From Auriscalpium vulgare (Eukaryota > Basidiomycota > Agaricomycetes > Russulales > Auriscalpiaceae), in contig JAHBBC010000011.1 of the NCBI GenBank assembly GCA_019915015.1, forward strand, positions 682,001-746,000: a stretch of 64,000 nucleotides of DNA, in the 5' to 3' direction. Shown piece after piece: positions 1 to 11,149 of this stretch; positions within the stretch are counted from its first letter, which is position 1, and the number at the start of each line of letters is the position of its first letter. The notes under the pieces were generated by a model, which did not search any database, was not told the DNA's origin, and was given only the letters and a program-made list of their open reading frames with translations. Both the position numbers and the translations under genes were made by a program.

Positions 1-2
1 TG

Positions 3-209
3 GAGACGCTGCTGTCGTCGTCGCCCGAGGAGGCGAACGTGATCTTCCAGCTGGCGCGCGCGTACCGGCTGGTGGGGAACGAGGTGAAGAGCGCGCAGAT
101 GCTGGCGGTGGCGCGGGATGTGTCGCCGAAGAGCGTGAACAAGATCAAGAAGCTGATGGAGACGGTGAAGGACGAGGGGGCGGGGGACGAGGAGATGGAC
201 GAGGGCTGA
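3..209 (+). CDS. CDC27: C-terminal end of an APC3/CDC27-like TPR protein (5' part outside window)
   Basis: An open frame enters from the left edge and stops with TGA at 207-209, giving 68 residues. It reads as one TPR helix pair (residues such as EEANVIFQLARAYRLVGNE, then a lysine-rich helix ending KKLMETVKDE) followed by a short acidic tail (DEEMDEG). The EEANV-F-L---YR-LG-----A pattern, a D-SPKS turn and an acidic tail resemble the last TPR of fungal APC3 (Cdc27/Nuc2/BimA), a scaffold subunit of the anaphase-promoting complex. Codons end almost entirely in G or C, as expected for a real gene here. Only this fragment is visible, so another TPR protein is possible. Confidence 0.65.
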   Translation, partial: ETLLSSSPEEANVIFQLARAYRLVGNEVKSAQMLAVARDVSPKSVNKIKKLMETVKDEGAGDEEMDEG

Positions 210-801
210 GCGGGGTGGGCGGGGCGGTGCCGGTGGCGCGACAGATGTATGCGGTGGTGTATGTATGTCGCGGGAGCGTGAAGCGATGTTGTGCGTTGGC
301 GTTATCAGCCGCAGCCGGCGTCGGACGGCGGCGCGTCCGAGGGTCGCCGACGTTACGGGAGGGCCAGACGCCCGGCGCGACGCGAGAAATTATTTGGTGA
401 TCTGAGTCACGCCGTAACGCGTTGTGATATAAGACGCCGGCTGCTCCCTGCTGTCCTCACTCCCCTTGTCGCCCCTCCCCCGCCATGTCCGTCTAACTCC
501 CGCGCGCGCCCTCCTCGTCCCCAGCCCCCTCCCACCACCCTCACCGCGTCCCTGTCCCCCCCACGACAGCCTGGCCGCCCCCGCCCACCAGCATGGTTGA
601 CAAGCACGCCCGCACTTCACAGCACGGCACCCTTCTCTTCGAGCCCTTCATCGTATACCGCATACACCGCTAACAGCCCCCCCGCGCCCGTGTTTTCTGT
701 ACGTGCCACCCCGCCGCCCCGCGAGCTGTGTGCTGACCGAGTCGCGTGCAGGCGCCCCAACCCCCCCGTATCCGTGCCCCCCCGCGCGCCCCCCGACTCT
801 G
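210..801 (+). promoter_or_regulatory. Intergenic and long 5' leader of the next gene, with uORFs and a probable 5'-UTR intron
   Basis: From about 430 the plus strand is strongly pyrimidine-rich, as in fungal core promoters and leaders. Two short upstream ORFs begin at ATG 485 (three codons) and ATG 593 (26 codons, stop at 671-673). A probable intron runs from 699 (GTACGT) to 751 (CAG), 53 bp, with a good GCTGAC branch site near 732. Splicing it does not join either uORF in frame to the main ORF, so it is best placed in the 5' UTR. Confidence 0.45.
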
Positions 802-1662
802 ATGGCCTCGGACGCCCCGGTCATGTCCCTCGTCGCCCGCAGCAAGCTGCACCTTGCCCACGGCAGCAAGGACTCGTGCAGCCTGCACCGCTGGGTGCTC
901 CTCAAAAACTCGATTATCCACGCCCTCCCGTCTGCGACCTGTGCGCCCGCCGCCGCCAACGCCAACGCCAATCTTGTATATAGCCCCGAAGAAGAGGAAG
1001 AGGAGGAGGAGGTGTGCTGCGACGACGAGCACGATTCGTTCATGTTCCCCGACGCCGGCAAGCTGGCCAACTCGGCCGGGGACAGCATGGAGGAGCAGTG
1101 GTTTGATTCGCTGTTGGAGACGCTGGAGGTGGACGAGGAAGACGCCGCGGTGCACGCCTCGCTCCTCCACGCGGACGACGACGACGACTATGCGCCGTTC
1201 ACGCCTGCGACCTCGCCCATGTCCTCCTCGGACGACCTCGTCAGCACCCCTGTGTATAACGACCCGCCCATCTCCATGCCATACCCCGTTGTGTATCCCG
1301 CGTACCACCCGCCCCTCCTTCTGCCGCCCCTGCCCGCGCTCGACTCGAGCTTCCCCCCCATCAGCGTCGCGCTGCCGTACTACGATGCGGACGCGGTGTC
1401 GGACGGCTCGGACGACGAGTTGGACGAGCTGGCGACGCCGACGCTGACGCGGTCGTCGGTGTCGTCGTCGGCCGAGTCTGAGCACCCCCTTTCTGAATCG
1501 ATTCTCCCGCACTCGCGCAGGGGCCTGCGGCGGCGCGGGTCGCCGGAGGTGTACGGGTCTCCGTACGTGTACGCATTCGAGCTGGACCCGCTACCGTTCC
1601 CCGAACTGTCGCATAATGCAGCCCACCCTATGTTTAATAGCCTCTATGATTCCGAGTGCTAG
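802..1662 (+). CDS. Acidic, serine/proline-rich protein of unknown function
   Basis: A single-exon ORF of 286 residues. The frame is open further upstream, but the first usable ATG downstream of a likely leader intron is at 802. No known domain is recognised. An N-terminal basic/hydrophobic piece (SLVARSKLHL) is followed by a run of about eight glutamates, an Asp run (DDDDD), proline-rich stretches and Ser/Asp blocks, so it is probably largely disordered. The C-terminus ends in FNSLYDSEC. Strong G/C third-position bias supports coding. It resembles the many basidiomycete orphan proteins of regulatory type, but no role can be assigned. Confidence 0.7.
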   Translation: MASDAPVMSLVARSKLHLAHGSKDSCSLHRWVLLKNSIIHALPSATCAPAAANANANLVYSPEEEEEEEEVCCDDEHDSFMFPDAGKLANSAGDSMEEQWFDSLLETLEVDEEDAAVHASLLHADDDDDYAPFTPATSPMSSSDDLVSTPVYNDPPISMPYPVVYPAYHPPLLLPPLPALDSSFPPISVALPYYDADAVSDGSDDELDELATPTLTRSSVSSSAESEHPLSESILPHSRRGLRRRGSPEVYGSPYVYAFELDPLPFPELSHNAAHPMFNSLYDSEC

Positions 1663-4600
1663 CCTTGCCTTAGTACGTATCTGTGTATATTGACTGCTTG
1701 CATCCATTCCACCCATCCCATTCCCATCCCATCCCCTGCCACCCCACTTGCTCCCCCTGCCCTTGCCCCTGCCCCTGCCCCTTCCATGCACCATTTTGGC
1801 ATCCCTCGCGCTTGTCTGTCGTCGATGTTAGTCTGCTCCTGTTGGGAATCCAGATGTGATTGGGTCTGAATATGTGTATCGTGTGAGCGGCAGCCAAGCG
1901 GGGAAGCTGACGCCACTCCGCGGGATCTGAGATGGGGCGGCGGCGATGTGGGCGGGGAGTGCCGGTGCTCCACGGTGGGTTAGGCTTTTGGCAAGAGGCC
2001 TGCTCCAGCTGGCGTCATCACGGCGACGTCCTCACCGAGCAGCCTGCCAATCAGACGCGCCGCCGTCGCACGCGCGCTACCCGACCCCCACCGCCGTCGC
2101 CAGCGGGCAACGCTGCGTCATCGCCGGCCTAGTCATCGTCACGCCACACCGGCGCCCAGAGCACGCACGGCGTTCGGCCATTGCGTGGCCAGCAAGGCGC
2201 CTGCCGAGCGCACGCGTTCTGTTGGACGTCGTCAGCGTGGGTACTGTTCTGTGTCTCTGTCCGTCTCGCCTTCCATTCTGCGCACCGCTTGGCCCTTTGC
2301 TTATTGTTCTCCTTCTGTGCCCTAGGACGCGATTCCTAGGAATGTGACGATCGGGCGGGCTGCGTACGTATATCAGATCAAGGGCGCACGCCGTACGCGT
2401 CCTAGGATCGCGTCTGGGCTCGGCGCACCGGTTGCCCGGCAGATGTACCGCTGCGCCCCCGGCTTTGCCAGCTTGCTAGATATCTTTCAGGTGCTGTACT
2501 GCACCACGAGCTGGGCATGCGCATTTGATATCATCGCCCCTTGTTGAATTAGCGATCGGTACCGCGCCTGTGCTATCTTACGATTACGACTGCGAGATTT
2601 TCAGATGTGGTCATATGAGACAGGTGTACTAATATTCACATTCTGCGCGGGCACAGTGTCAGTCAGTGGTCACGCTTCCGAGTCGGAGTCCTGCGCAGTG
2701 CGCACGAATGGATGACGACGCGCCTGACGATACGAAGGTAAGCTTAGAGCTACCCCTCGCTCCGCCGGGCCCGGGGCGTGACGCAGCAGGGCCAGAGAAA
2801 CCCCGTCGCCCACGCTCTGGCCACCGCCCGCCCTACACCCGCCCGCCTGCAACATCCGCCAACCTGCCAGGGCCGTCGACCACATCATCATCGGCTTTGT
2901 TCGGACGCGCGATAAGGCGCCAGCGCGACGCACACCGCGCATAAGCCATGATGATGGCGAATCTCCGCATCACATTTTTTTGTTGGTTTTTTGTTTGCGC
3001 GTGCGTGATGGACTTTGCGTGCTCTTCAGGAATTGAATGGGTGCAGTGCGTGTGGTGGCGTGCGGCGGAGGGCCGATTGCGCGCACAGCGCTACGGAAGA
3101 TGGGGCGAGTGGAGGTATCAGGCGCCCTCCCGACGTGCAGATGCGAACAGGTGCGGTGCGCGGAATCCAGGCGGACACTGCAATACATACGAAGTACTGA
3201 GTACGAGCACTGATAGCGTGGCTCGAAATCCGGGACGTTGGGGTGCATGCCATGTCAGAGGACGCGGGGTAGGATTTCGGGCCGGCGCGCGCCTGCGCGG
3301 GCCCTTGATGCCCTGCATGCATGAGAGCCCGGGCTGCGCGGCGCGCTGGCGGTCGTCTCGCGCGGGCAGCAGATCTAGGGAGGCGGCCGGTGGCAGGGCT
3401 TCAGACGCCGTGGGCAGGCAAGGCGATTGGGTGGGAGCGACGATAGCGCGGAAGGCGCGTTCCGAGGAGAAGAAGCGGGCGGCGCGTGTTGATGCAGGAG
3501 GGGAATGTGGGGATGGGAGTCCGACGCGGAGGACGAGTGGGCGGATAGGGTAAGGTTTCGGTGATGGGATGATGGAATGCAGGGGAGGAGAAGAGGAAGG
3601 ACGGAAGGACGCAGGAGGTGTTGGGATTCGGTGCGTGCGCTGGCTGGCTGGCTATCTCCAGGGCTCCATTCCGTCAGATACGATAATTTGCATTTGCTCC
3701 CGCGGGCGAGGGAAGCAAGCAGAGAGATAGCGAGGCCCACGCACACCCATACCCACCCTGATCGCGCACCCGTCCTGCCCACGAACACGACAGAACCCTT
3801 CGCAGACGTAAACGCGTCCCCACATCGCTCGATCGCAGGACGCGCGGGCTTATCCTGCGGCCGTGCTCGAGGCGTTATCCCAGGCGAGTCAGAATGACAC
3901 GGCATGCAAAGTCGGGCACGATGCACGCAAGGGACCGAGGGCGCGGCAGCCTGTGAGTCGCGGTCGAGGCTAGGAACGCGTCGGTTGCGTAGACAGACGT
4001 AAGAGACGCACGCCACGATGCACAACCCAAATCCTGTTCCCAGCCGGCGCTGTGCCGCGGTGCGTGCGAAGTCAGACACCCGATATCAGAACATCCGACC
4101 CGAGGCGTCTGCGACGAACCACTGGGCTGAGCTGGAGGGCCGGACTTGGCGCGCGCGCCCGGGGTCTCTAGGTCGCAAGACGGTCACGATCAGCGGCCGC
4201 AAGTGTGGCAGCCGCGCGCGTGCCTGCAGGCCAGGAGGATCACGTACGCGTACGGCAGCCCCGAAACCTGCGAGCCCGGGCTGCAGGGGAGGGGATACGA
4301 TATGGACGTGGACGTGCGACTCTGCGGGGCGTGGCGGGCGCGTGCGGCCCACGCCCCGGGTGGCCGCGATAAGGCGGGCGGCGGGAGATGGGCGCCAGGG
4401 CGGGGACGGATGTGGAAGGCGCGGTCCGTGGGTGGCGGTGGGGCGGACTTGCTGTTCTGGGAGGCGCGCGGACGGCAGGTGGGATGGGTGGGTGACTTGG
4501 AGGCGAGGCGTGATGGCCGGGCGCTGAGGAGGATGGCGTTGCTCCGGGACGGGCTCGATACAGCAAGCGCGAATTCAAAAACTGGGGCGGCCATGTGCAT

Positions 4601-5733
4601 GCGGGACGCTCGGCCTTGATGAGCATTGGAGAGGTCGCGATGCAGTTGAGTTGCAATATCGAACGGGGAAGGGGGTAGATCCGTCGGCGGGGCCGAAAAG
4701 GCAACAGCGGTACCCGTCGCATTCACTTCGATGCTACTTGGAGCTAGCCGCAATGCCGTTGCGTCGCGTTACCATCGTCGCGGCGGTAGCCTGATGTCTG
4801 AATTCAGGCAGGGCCCGCCAGGAGTGCATTCAGTGCCCGTTGCGTCGAATGAGCGAGGCCATCAGAAGCACTTCACGGTGGCATGCGCAGAGGGATTAGC
4901 GTTGGGGTTCACAGTAGCCTTTTCGCTTCAGGGTTCTGAAGTCTCCCGATACAGCGCAGGCGTCGGAATCTCCTGTCGGTCTGGACTGGCAGCGGAGAAG
5001 AAGGTCGCGGATGGCGAATCAGACGTAGAAGGCCGTTCAGCCAGTTAGACTCCAAGGGGCGAATCAGCAGGCAGGGCGGGATAGGAGGGCGAGGAGGGGT
5101 GTCACGCGGGCGTTGGGAGTCGCGCGCATGATCCACACAAATGAGGCGTATGGAGAGGAGGTGGGCTAGATGCCAACCCGTGCTTGGATCGCGAAGGCTA
5201 GAGTAGAACGCAGGATGGACTTGCGTAGAGCCGGGAAGCGATGAAAATCAAGGCGGGGTAGATGCAGACAGTCACATTCCGCAAGAAGGATGATCGATGA
5301 GTGCCTGAGGTGGTTCTGGTTGAGAGAACAGCAGGTAAGGCTTGGTTGGTACCTCGAGCGCAGGGCGCAATGCATGCAGGGGAAAGGAGCCAGAATGGAT
5401 GCTCGGAAGTGCCTTCGCGATGACAGAGGCGCATATACCGTGTTGTGCTGCCATGACTGATCTGAGCCCGTGCTTGTGGCATACACTGTCAGCACATTTC
5501 GCCAGCGCATCGATTGCGGAGTTATGCATCTGCACACTTCATCATATCCCGGCGCTGGGCCGCTGCCGCCTCGTATGCATGCGCAGCTTGACAAAGGTCC
5601 GGTGCGCCCGAGCGGCGCGCTCCGAGTTTCTTCTGTACCCCGAGCCGGCGCACTCCGAGTTTCTGCTGTAAGCATATGCCGATTCGCGTACTTAGCTAGT
5701 GTAGCTGAATCATAGGCTGCAGTCAGATAGTAT
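1663..5733. other. About 4 kb GC-rich region with no supportable gene
   Basis: Many overlapping ORFs occur on both strands (up to 234 codons, minus strand 3375-4079), but they are the long chance frames expected of GC-rich DNA: Arg/Pro/Ser/Ala-rich, with no domain, no consistent codon bias and competing frames on the other strand. A short ATG ORF at 2707 runs directly into a good donor (GTAAGC at 2737), so a weak spliced transcript cannot be excluded. A near-duplicate of about 22 bp (CTCCGAGTTTCTKCTGTA type) lies at about 5620-5670. No tRNA or transposon signature was found. Confidence 0.5.
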
Positions 5734-6612
5734 ATGAGCATTCCGCGTTCGAAGATGTCGAGTCATAACATACGTTCAGCCTTTCGTGACAGTTCTTCTA
5801 CCCTGTCTTCCGAAATGTCGGCCAGAGCCTACGAAATCGCATTCGTGGCTACAACAGAGGCATTCTTGAAGGACCCAGTTTCAGGATGGGATGAGGCGAG
5901 ACAGATTGTGAAGACCATTGATACGGTGACAGAGTGAGTGTGACGCTGCAGTACAAGAGATAGTAAACGACTGACGTCTGGCGTCTAGATTCTTCACCGG
6001 CGCGCAGGTCAATGAGCCTAACGCAGTGACTGTCGTATGTGAGTGCGAGCGCCGCGATCCGTAAATCGGTCACTCGAGCGCTCACCGGCCGACCACAGCC
6101 TGGGATGCCGTCGACGCCCACAAGGCTTTTCAAGCCACCGCCGCAAATAACGACCTCCTCCAAGTGCTCAGTAAATCCGTCATCGCACCCAGCGCCACTG
6201 TGGCAGACATCGATTACTTCCATGTGCACTTCGACTCGGCTCACGGCGACCCGCTAGTCGCGCTGCGAGCGCCCGTCACGGAGATCACGAGGGCGAGCTG
6301 GAAGGAGGACGTCTCGCAGAAGGATTTCCTGGCGAGCGTGGTGGCTGTGCTGACCGCGCTGAAGGGTGTGGCTGTGGGTACGGCACTGGGGTATACCGTG
6401 GAGAAGCCGCGCGAGGTGGTGGCGTTCCTGGGATGGGATAACCTTGAGGTGCGTGCGCGGGACATATGAGAGATGCGAGCTGACGATGACTGCGAGGACA
6501 GGCTTACGAAAAAGCATCCGGGAGGGAAGAGGTGGGCCCCCTTTTAAAGGACCTTGCGTCGAAGGCAACGGACCTCAAGGTCGCAATTGCCAAGTTCAAT
6601 CCGAAGGACTAA
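5734..6612 (+). CDS. Two-repeat dimeric alpha/beta-barrel (ABM-like) protein
   Basis: Four exons: 5734-5933, 5989-6038, 6099-6448, 6502-6612; phases agree and give 236 residues. The protein has two similar halves of about 100 residues, each with a beta-strand/helix pattern typical of the dimeric alpha-beta barrel (antibiotic biosynthesis monooxygenase-like) superfamily. The first half contains AVTVVSWDAVDAHKAF and the second VVAFLGWDNLEAYEKA, the same strand followed by a Trp-Asp turn and helix. No signal peptide or membrane segment is visible. The enzyme role is unknown; such proteins range from monooxygenases to non-catalytic stress proteins. Start is uncertain: ATGs at 5734, 5755 and 5815 are in frame. 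Confidence 0.8.
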
Positions 6613-6652
6613 GTGCTTTCGTGGCTGCGGCCCAGCGAAGTCACATAGTATA

Positions 6653-6690
6653 GTCAATCTCTGCCTGCATGGTCAGTCTCTGCCTGCATG
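6653..6690. repeat. 19-bp tandem duplication
   Basis: Two adjacent 19-bp units (6653-6671 and 6672-6690) differ at one base. They lie in the gap between the convergent ABM-like gene and TMA20. The rest of 6613-6945 is AT-richer and shows nothing else. Confidence 0.9.
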
Positions 6691-6945
6691 GTCATCAAAG
6701 AAAGTTACGAAATATAGAAAATTTTTCTGAAAATGTTGGATACAATGCGCGAGTGTTTGAACCAAAAAATTCCAGCGTTCACGAGCTGCTGAGCTGACGC
6801 CCCATTTACGGGCACTCGTACCTGCCAGAGCAGATTGGCGCTCGAAGAAACTCACCAGATCCAACGGAGCAGTGTCGCGTCACAGACTAATCCGATACCG
6901 CATCTACATTGTCAGTAACATACAGCTCTTCCTTACATTGCCTGT

Positions 6946-7669
6946 TTACAGCTTCCGGATGCCCCACAATTCATCGCCCAGATACGTGATGCTCTCGACA
7001 GCCGTGTCCTTGTTGATCTTCTTCATGTCCTCTGTGCCGATCGTGATGATGCCGATCCCGACTGAAAACTCCTTCCCCTCAGCGTCGATCGCGACCGGCG
7101 TGCCCTTCGCAAGCGCGTGATCAGCGGGCGGCAGACGGCCGCCTGCAGACGTGAGGCCGGGGCACATCATGTTCGCACCGGCAAGCAAGAAGCGGATGGC
7201 GCCGCGGTCGATGCCGACGTGCGGGAGGATGAACGGGTCTGCAGCAGTCGCGAACCACGACAATCAGCCGTGATCAATGGGGAGCCTTGGGATTATGACA
7301 CGTACATTTATGCAGCAGGCGCAGCGTGGGGTAAATGGGTCCGTCGAAGTGTTGGAAGAAGAGCGGCTCGCCGTGCAGGGTGTAGATCGCGAGGTGTTCT
7401 CTGCTGGTGTGCGCGGGCGATCAGACACGAAAGGGATGCGAATGGGTGAACGGACCATTTCACATGGATGATGGACTCCTTCTTGGGCCAGATCTCTTCG
7501 AGGGTCTCTGCATCGATGCTCCAGGAAGAGAGGATGGTCGCGCGAATGGACCGCTGGACGGAGGATTTGACGGGTGTTTGCCCAGAGACGTCTGTGGAGG
7601 CTGCGAATCTGAGATGTCACGCGTAAGACAAGGCATAGCGTTGAGTCGAGAGCTGTACTTTTTGAACAT
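6946..7669 (-). CDS. TMA20: TMA20/MCTS1 (MCT-1) translation factor with PUA domain
   Basis: Four exons on the minus strand: 7669-7659 (11 nt), 7608-7456, 7403-7306, 7238-6946; phases agree and give 184 residues starting MFKKF. The length and the order of an N-terminal DUF1947-like part plus C-terminal PUA domain match MCTS1. Diagnostic segments are [52 protein letters not shown] and YLGDELW. Family knowledge: with TMA22/DENR it binds the 40S subunit and promotes tRNA/mRNA release after termination and reinitiation. The first exon is a microexon carrying only three and two-thirds codons; without it the MFKKF start would be missed. Confidence 0.95.
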
Positions 7670-7830
7670 TCTGGCTCTGGATGAGGATCGCAAGCTAGTA
7701 GTGATTTAAATTACAATTTGATATATTAGAGCGTTCCCACGCTCTGCTTCAAGCGCGCGTCGCCTCCCTCTCTTCTCATCTCACAAACACAAACCACTTT
7801 GCGTTCAAAAATCTCCCCCATCTGCGAATC

Positions 7831-8998
7831 TTGGCTGTTCATATCATCTCTACTCCTGAAAGCTTTTCTGACGAAGAGAAGAGTGCTAGTGCTGCCAGTC
7901 GTCTCCCCCCTCGTCACTTCTCCGAGACCACAGCCGTCGAGCCTGACCTAGTCTCGCTCTTTGAGCGTTTAAACTTCTGCACCGGCATCTCGGACGACCC
8001 TCCTCCCCTCCTCCCTCCACCGTTTAGATCTCCTGCAGCGTCCCTTCGTCACCCTACGAGACAGGTTCTCCGCCATCCCCGAGAAGACCGCTCACGGAGT
8101 CGTCCACCCGGTCCTCAAGAACAAGTTTTGGAGGGAGACCGTTGCTCCGGAGATCATTGCGCTGCTCAAGGATGAGACTCGTGGCGTTCGCGTCTCCACG
8201 GTGCTGCCGGTCCGCTTCTCTAGCTGATCCTGACCTCGCGAAGGTTGAAGCTGTCTACTCTGCCTCGGGGAGACTACGCTCTTCCACCCCTAATGAGAAC
8301 GGCAAGGATGTCCTCGACAAACACATCGTCCTGTGATTTCTGTTTATCTTAACACCACCAAGGAGACCTCCTGCCGCGACGCCAACGCCCCCATTATCTC
8401 TATTCTCGCTGAGCACGGCATCCAGGACGCAGCCGTTCACTGGATTGAAGGTGCTGTCGAGTCCCTGGCCGGTCCCCCTCCTATGATGCGCGTCGTCAGG
8501 GACCGGACCGACCCACTGGATCCGCCGAGCTCTCACGGCCGTCCTAGGGAGTCCTCTCGCTGCGGAGCAGTTGGCGGACAAGGATGCGCAGGCTCCCTCG
8601 GCCTATACTTCCAGGAGGGCAAGGAACGGCATGGTGACAAAAGCACGAGGATCATGGCACTTACGAACAAGCACGTTACCTCCACGGACACCACGGCCGA
8701 CTACGAGTACAGTGGCCGCCCTGGTGCACCTCGTCAGTACATGCGTAACTGCGGTAGTCGTCGGTTCCAACAGGTTGTCAACGAGACGCGCGCGCTGACT
8801 GCGAAGAAACTCGGTGACGCCAAACTCTTCGCTGAGCAGCTCACAGAACTGTTGGCGAAACCGGCATCCGACGAGGAGGAGGAGGAGGAGGCGCAGGCTT
8901 GGAGAGGAAGCAGACGATCCTTCAGCTTCAATATTCAATTCTCGCGTCGTTTCACGGCTACAATTCTCGCGTCGTTTCACGGCTACAAGCAGTGAGCA
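7831..8998 (+). pseudogene. Degenerate copy of a basidiomycete protein with a trypsin-like NKH motif
   Basis: Coding-like sequence continues for over 1.1 kb but switches frame several times (pieces at about 7831-8050, 8050-8225, 8333-8995) with stops between them. The pieces read in order as one protein: PDLVSLFERLNFCTGISDDP, then KTAHGVVHPVLKNKFWRETV and EIIALLKDETRGVRVS, then ISILAEHGIQDAAVHWIEGA, LAGPPPMMRVV, and RIMALTNKHVTSTDTTADYE. The last resembles the LTNKHV block of a large agaricomycete family of unknown proteins with a serine-protease-like fold. The C-terminal half of that family is missing. Frameshifts, truncation and a local tandem duplication indicate a dead copy; sequencing error alone is unlikely. 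Confidence 0.65.
8936..8985. repeat. 25-bp perfect tandem duplication at the pseudogene end
   Basis: Two identical adjacent 25-bp units, 8936-8960 and 8961-8985, close the open part of the pseudogene just before its last stop. Confidence 0.95.
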
Positions 8999-9156
8999 CT
9001 AGTCGAAAGGGTCATGTTCGTCTTCGGTGTGTCTCTAGCAATTCGGGATGTACAAGATAGTTGAACTACAAGAAGCACTTTGTAATAATCACTCGGATGC
9101 CGCCGCTTGTAATATCTGCGCCAGTCTCGGTCTGAACATGATGGTGCGGACCAATG

Positions 9157-11149
9157 TCATACATGTCTCTCGTCAGCCATGAGGGCAAGATTGAAATCGT
9201 AGACAAAGCGTTCTGACCCCTGCCCTGCACCTTCTTTACGTCTGGTGGTAGATTTTGGATCCTCGTAAGCGAGGTGGGAGGCCCCGCTGGTGCGCTTGGG
9301 ATGAACGGGGCGCCTGCCTTCCAGTCTCTTGACCATAGAATTGAGCGACCGGACCTGGGTCCTGTTCAAAGCCAGTAGCTCGTTGGTTGATGAGACGACC
9401 AAACGCGCCAGACCCGTGCCTCTGCGCTGACGTTCCTTCAGCATCTCCAACAAAGATTGGAAACCTCGATCGAGCCCAATGAGATCAATCGCGATTGACA
9501 GTAATCGCAGGCGTGGAAAGATGATGGCCGAACAAGGGAGAGAATCTAGCGGGAGCAATCGGCCTTCTCTGACGGAGGAAGACATCGATGACTCTGCCAG
9601 CGCGGAAAAGAAGATTGGATGGGCATTGATCAGGCTTCGGATCCACAAGTTTTCTACTTCTTCGAACCGGCAGAAGAGCTCCAACCAGGGAGACGACTTG
9701 AAAGAGTGATAGCTTGATAGGACTAGCGTTTTCATACCAAGGGAGGGGAGCTCCTCGGACACTCTTTGCACGATTGAAGTTAAGAGCGAGTCTGAGAAGC
9801 GACCCTTCCAACTGATTACCAAGGGAAACCGAGACGAGCCGCCGGTAGGCATTGACCCGTCGTTGAGTTCTTCATCCTCCTCGGATATAATCAGATACAG
9901 GGCACCCACGCCGAACACCATCCCGAATGTGCGTGCGGATGTCAACGCTCGCATATATGAGGTAGCAGGATGAAGGAGGGTGCTACAGTCCTCCAAGTCG
10001 TTGAAATTGCACTCCAGGAAAACACGGGTGGACGTCGGTATGGTTATTTGAGAGAGGACATTGGCCACGCTGGATGAATGCCCAGACAGGCTGATTTCGA
10101 CCATATGGGGGAGGTTTGCAATTCTTCCGGCAGATAATAGAGGCGGGTCGCGAGGCAGATAATCGCCTTCTAGGACCAATACTTCTAGCATCGGAGATTG
10201 CTCGAGGAATCCAAGGAAATGACACCATGCCATCGCAGATGTCGACGACGTATGCCTGGTTGCCTCCGATGCAGATCCGACCAACGACAGGTGAGTTAGG
10301 GTGGCGACTGGGAGGGAGGACCATGAGACGTGTATGCCGGACAGCGAAATCCGGCGCAATCGAGGTGCTTGCCCCTCGCACAGAACCAACGAGACGGGGA
10401 CCTCGGCGATCGTCGAGGAGCCGGTGATCTGGATGTCTAAGACGTCCAGCATGGGTGCTGGCGCCGACATGTGTCGCAGAAGATGGTTGAACAGAGGAGC
10501 TCCAACCGCTATTGCAAGATTGCCAGTGCGACAGAGGTGTGTGGAGAGGGTGGTGCTTGTCTGAGATGTGAAGTTTCCGCCGGACCAGCGATATTTGATA
10601 TCGACGGTTAGCGGTCGATCCTTGGTGCGTGCGACCATCTCCGCGATCCATTTGGGCTCCATCTCGGAAGATATCGTTCCCCAGAGGCTGGTATCGTCCA
10701 CGGCGACCTGGCGCCAATGCCGGCAGATATGAGAAACAACAATCCATCCCAGCCTCGGGGACGATCCGCCACGGGTAGCATCGACGTCATGACGATAGGG
10801 ATGAGCCAGGGCCAAGAACTCGAAGACGCGGCTGAGGACCTCCGGTGGCAGGATAGAGCTTTTCGCGACGAACTTGTTTCGTTGGGTCTTCCAAAAGCGC
10901 AGAACACCCTGGAGCGCCGCGATCTCGTCGTCGATAACTCGCTCGACGAGAGCAGGAGGGCCTGAACAAGGCTCCGAATTTTGTAGTTTGAGATTGGTTG
11001 TCCTGATATAGGTAGCATTGGACCAGAAGGCAAGTGCACTAAGCCGCAGAGAGCTCCTCAATTAGTAATGATCGGTGCGACCATGGCTAGCGGACTCACT
11101 CGGTCTGACTAGATGCCTTCGTGTTGGGAGGAGGGGTCCTGGATGACAT
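9157..11149 (-). CDS. F-box-like protein, tandem paralogue 1
   Basis: Two exons: 11149-11100 (50 nt, ATG plus 15 codons and two bases) and 11038-9157; 643 residues. After a variable start comes a helix around a conserved Val-Ile-Asp, then the F-box-like core SILPPEVLSRVFEFLA, GWIVVSHICRHWRQVA and DTSLWGTIS. The long remainder has irregular leucine-rich strand/helix repeats (for example LEVLVLEGDYLP and LRRISLSGIHVSW), as in agaricomycete F-box-like/LRR proteins. Family role: SCF ubiquitin-ligase substrate receptor; the target is unknown. The exon 1 length, phase-2 intron and following Asp-Ala-Leu-Ala-Phe-Trp match paralogue 2 exactly, which fixes this start. Confidence 0.88.

Noticed and set aside
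3375..4079. 234-codon minus-strand ORF
   Set aside because: Arg/Ser/Pro/Ala-rich GC-driven frame, overlapped by other long frames, no domain and no codon bias.
4190..4753. 187-codon minus-strand ORF and overlapping plus-strand ORFs
   Set aside because: Same low-complexity signature; competing frames on both strands indicate chance openness in GC-rich DNA.
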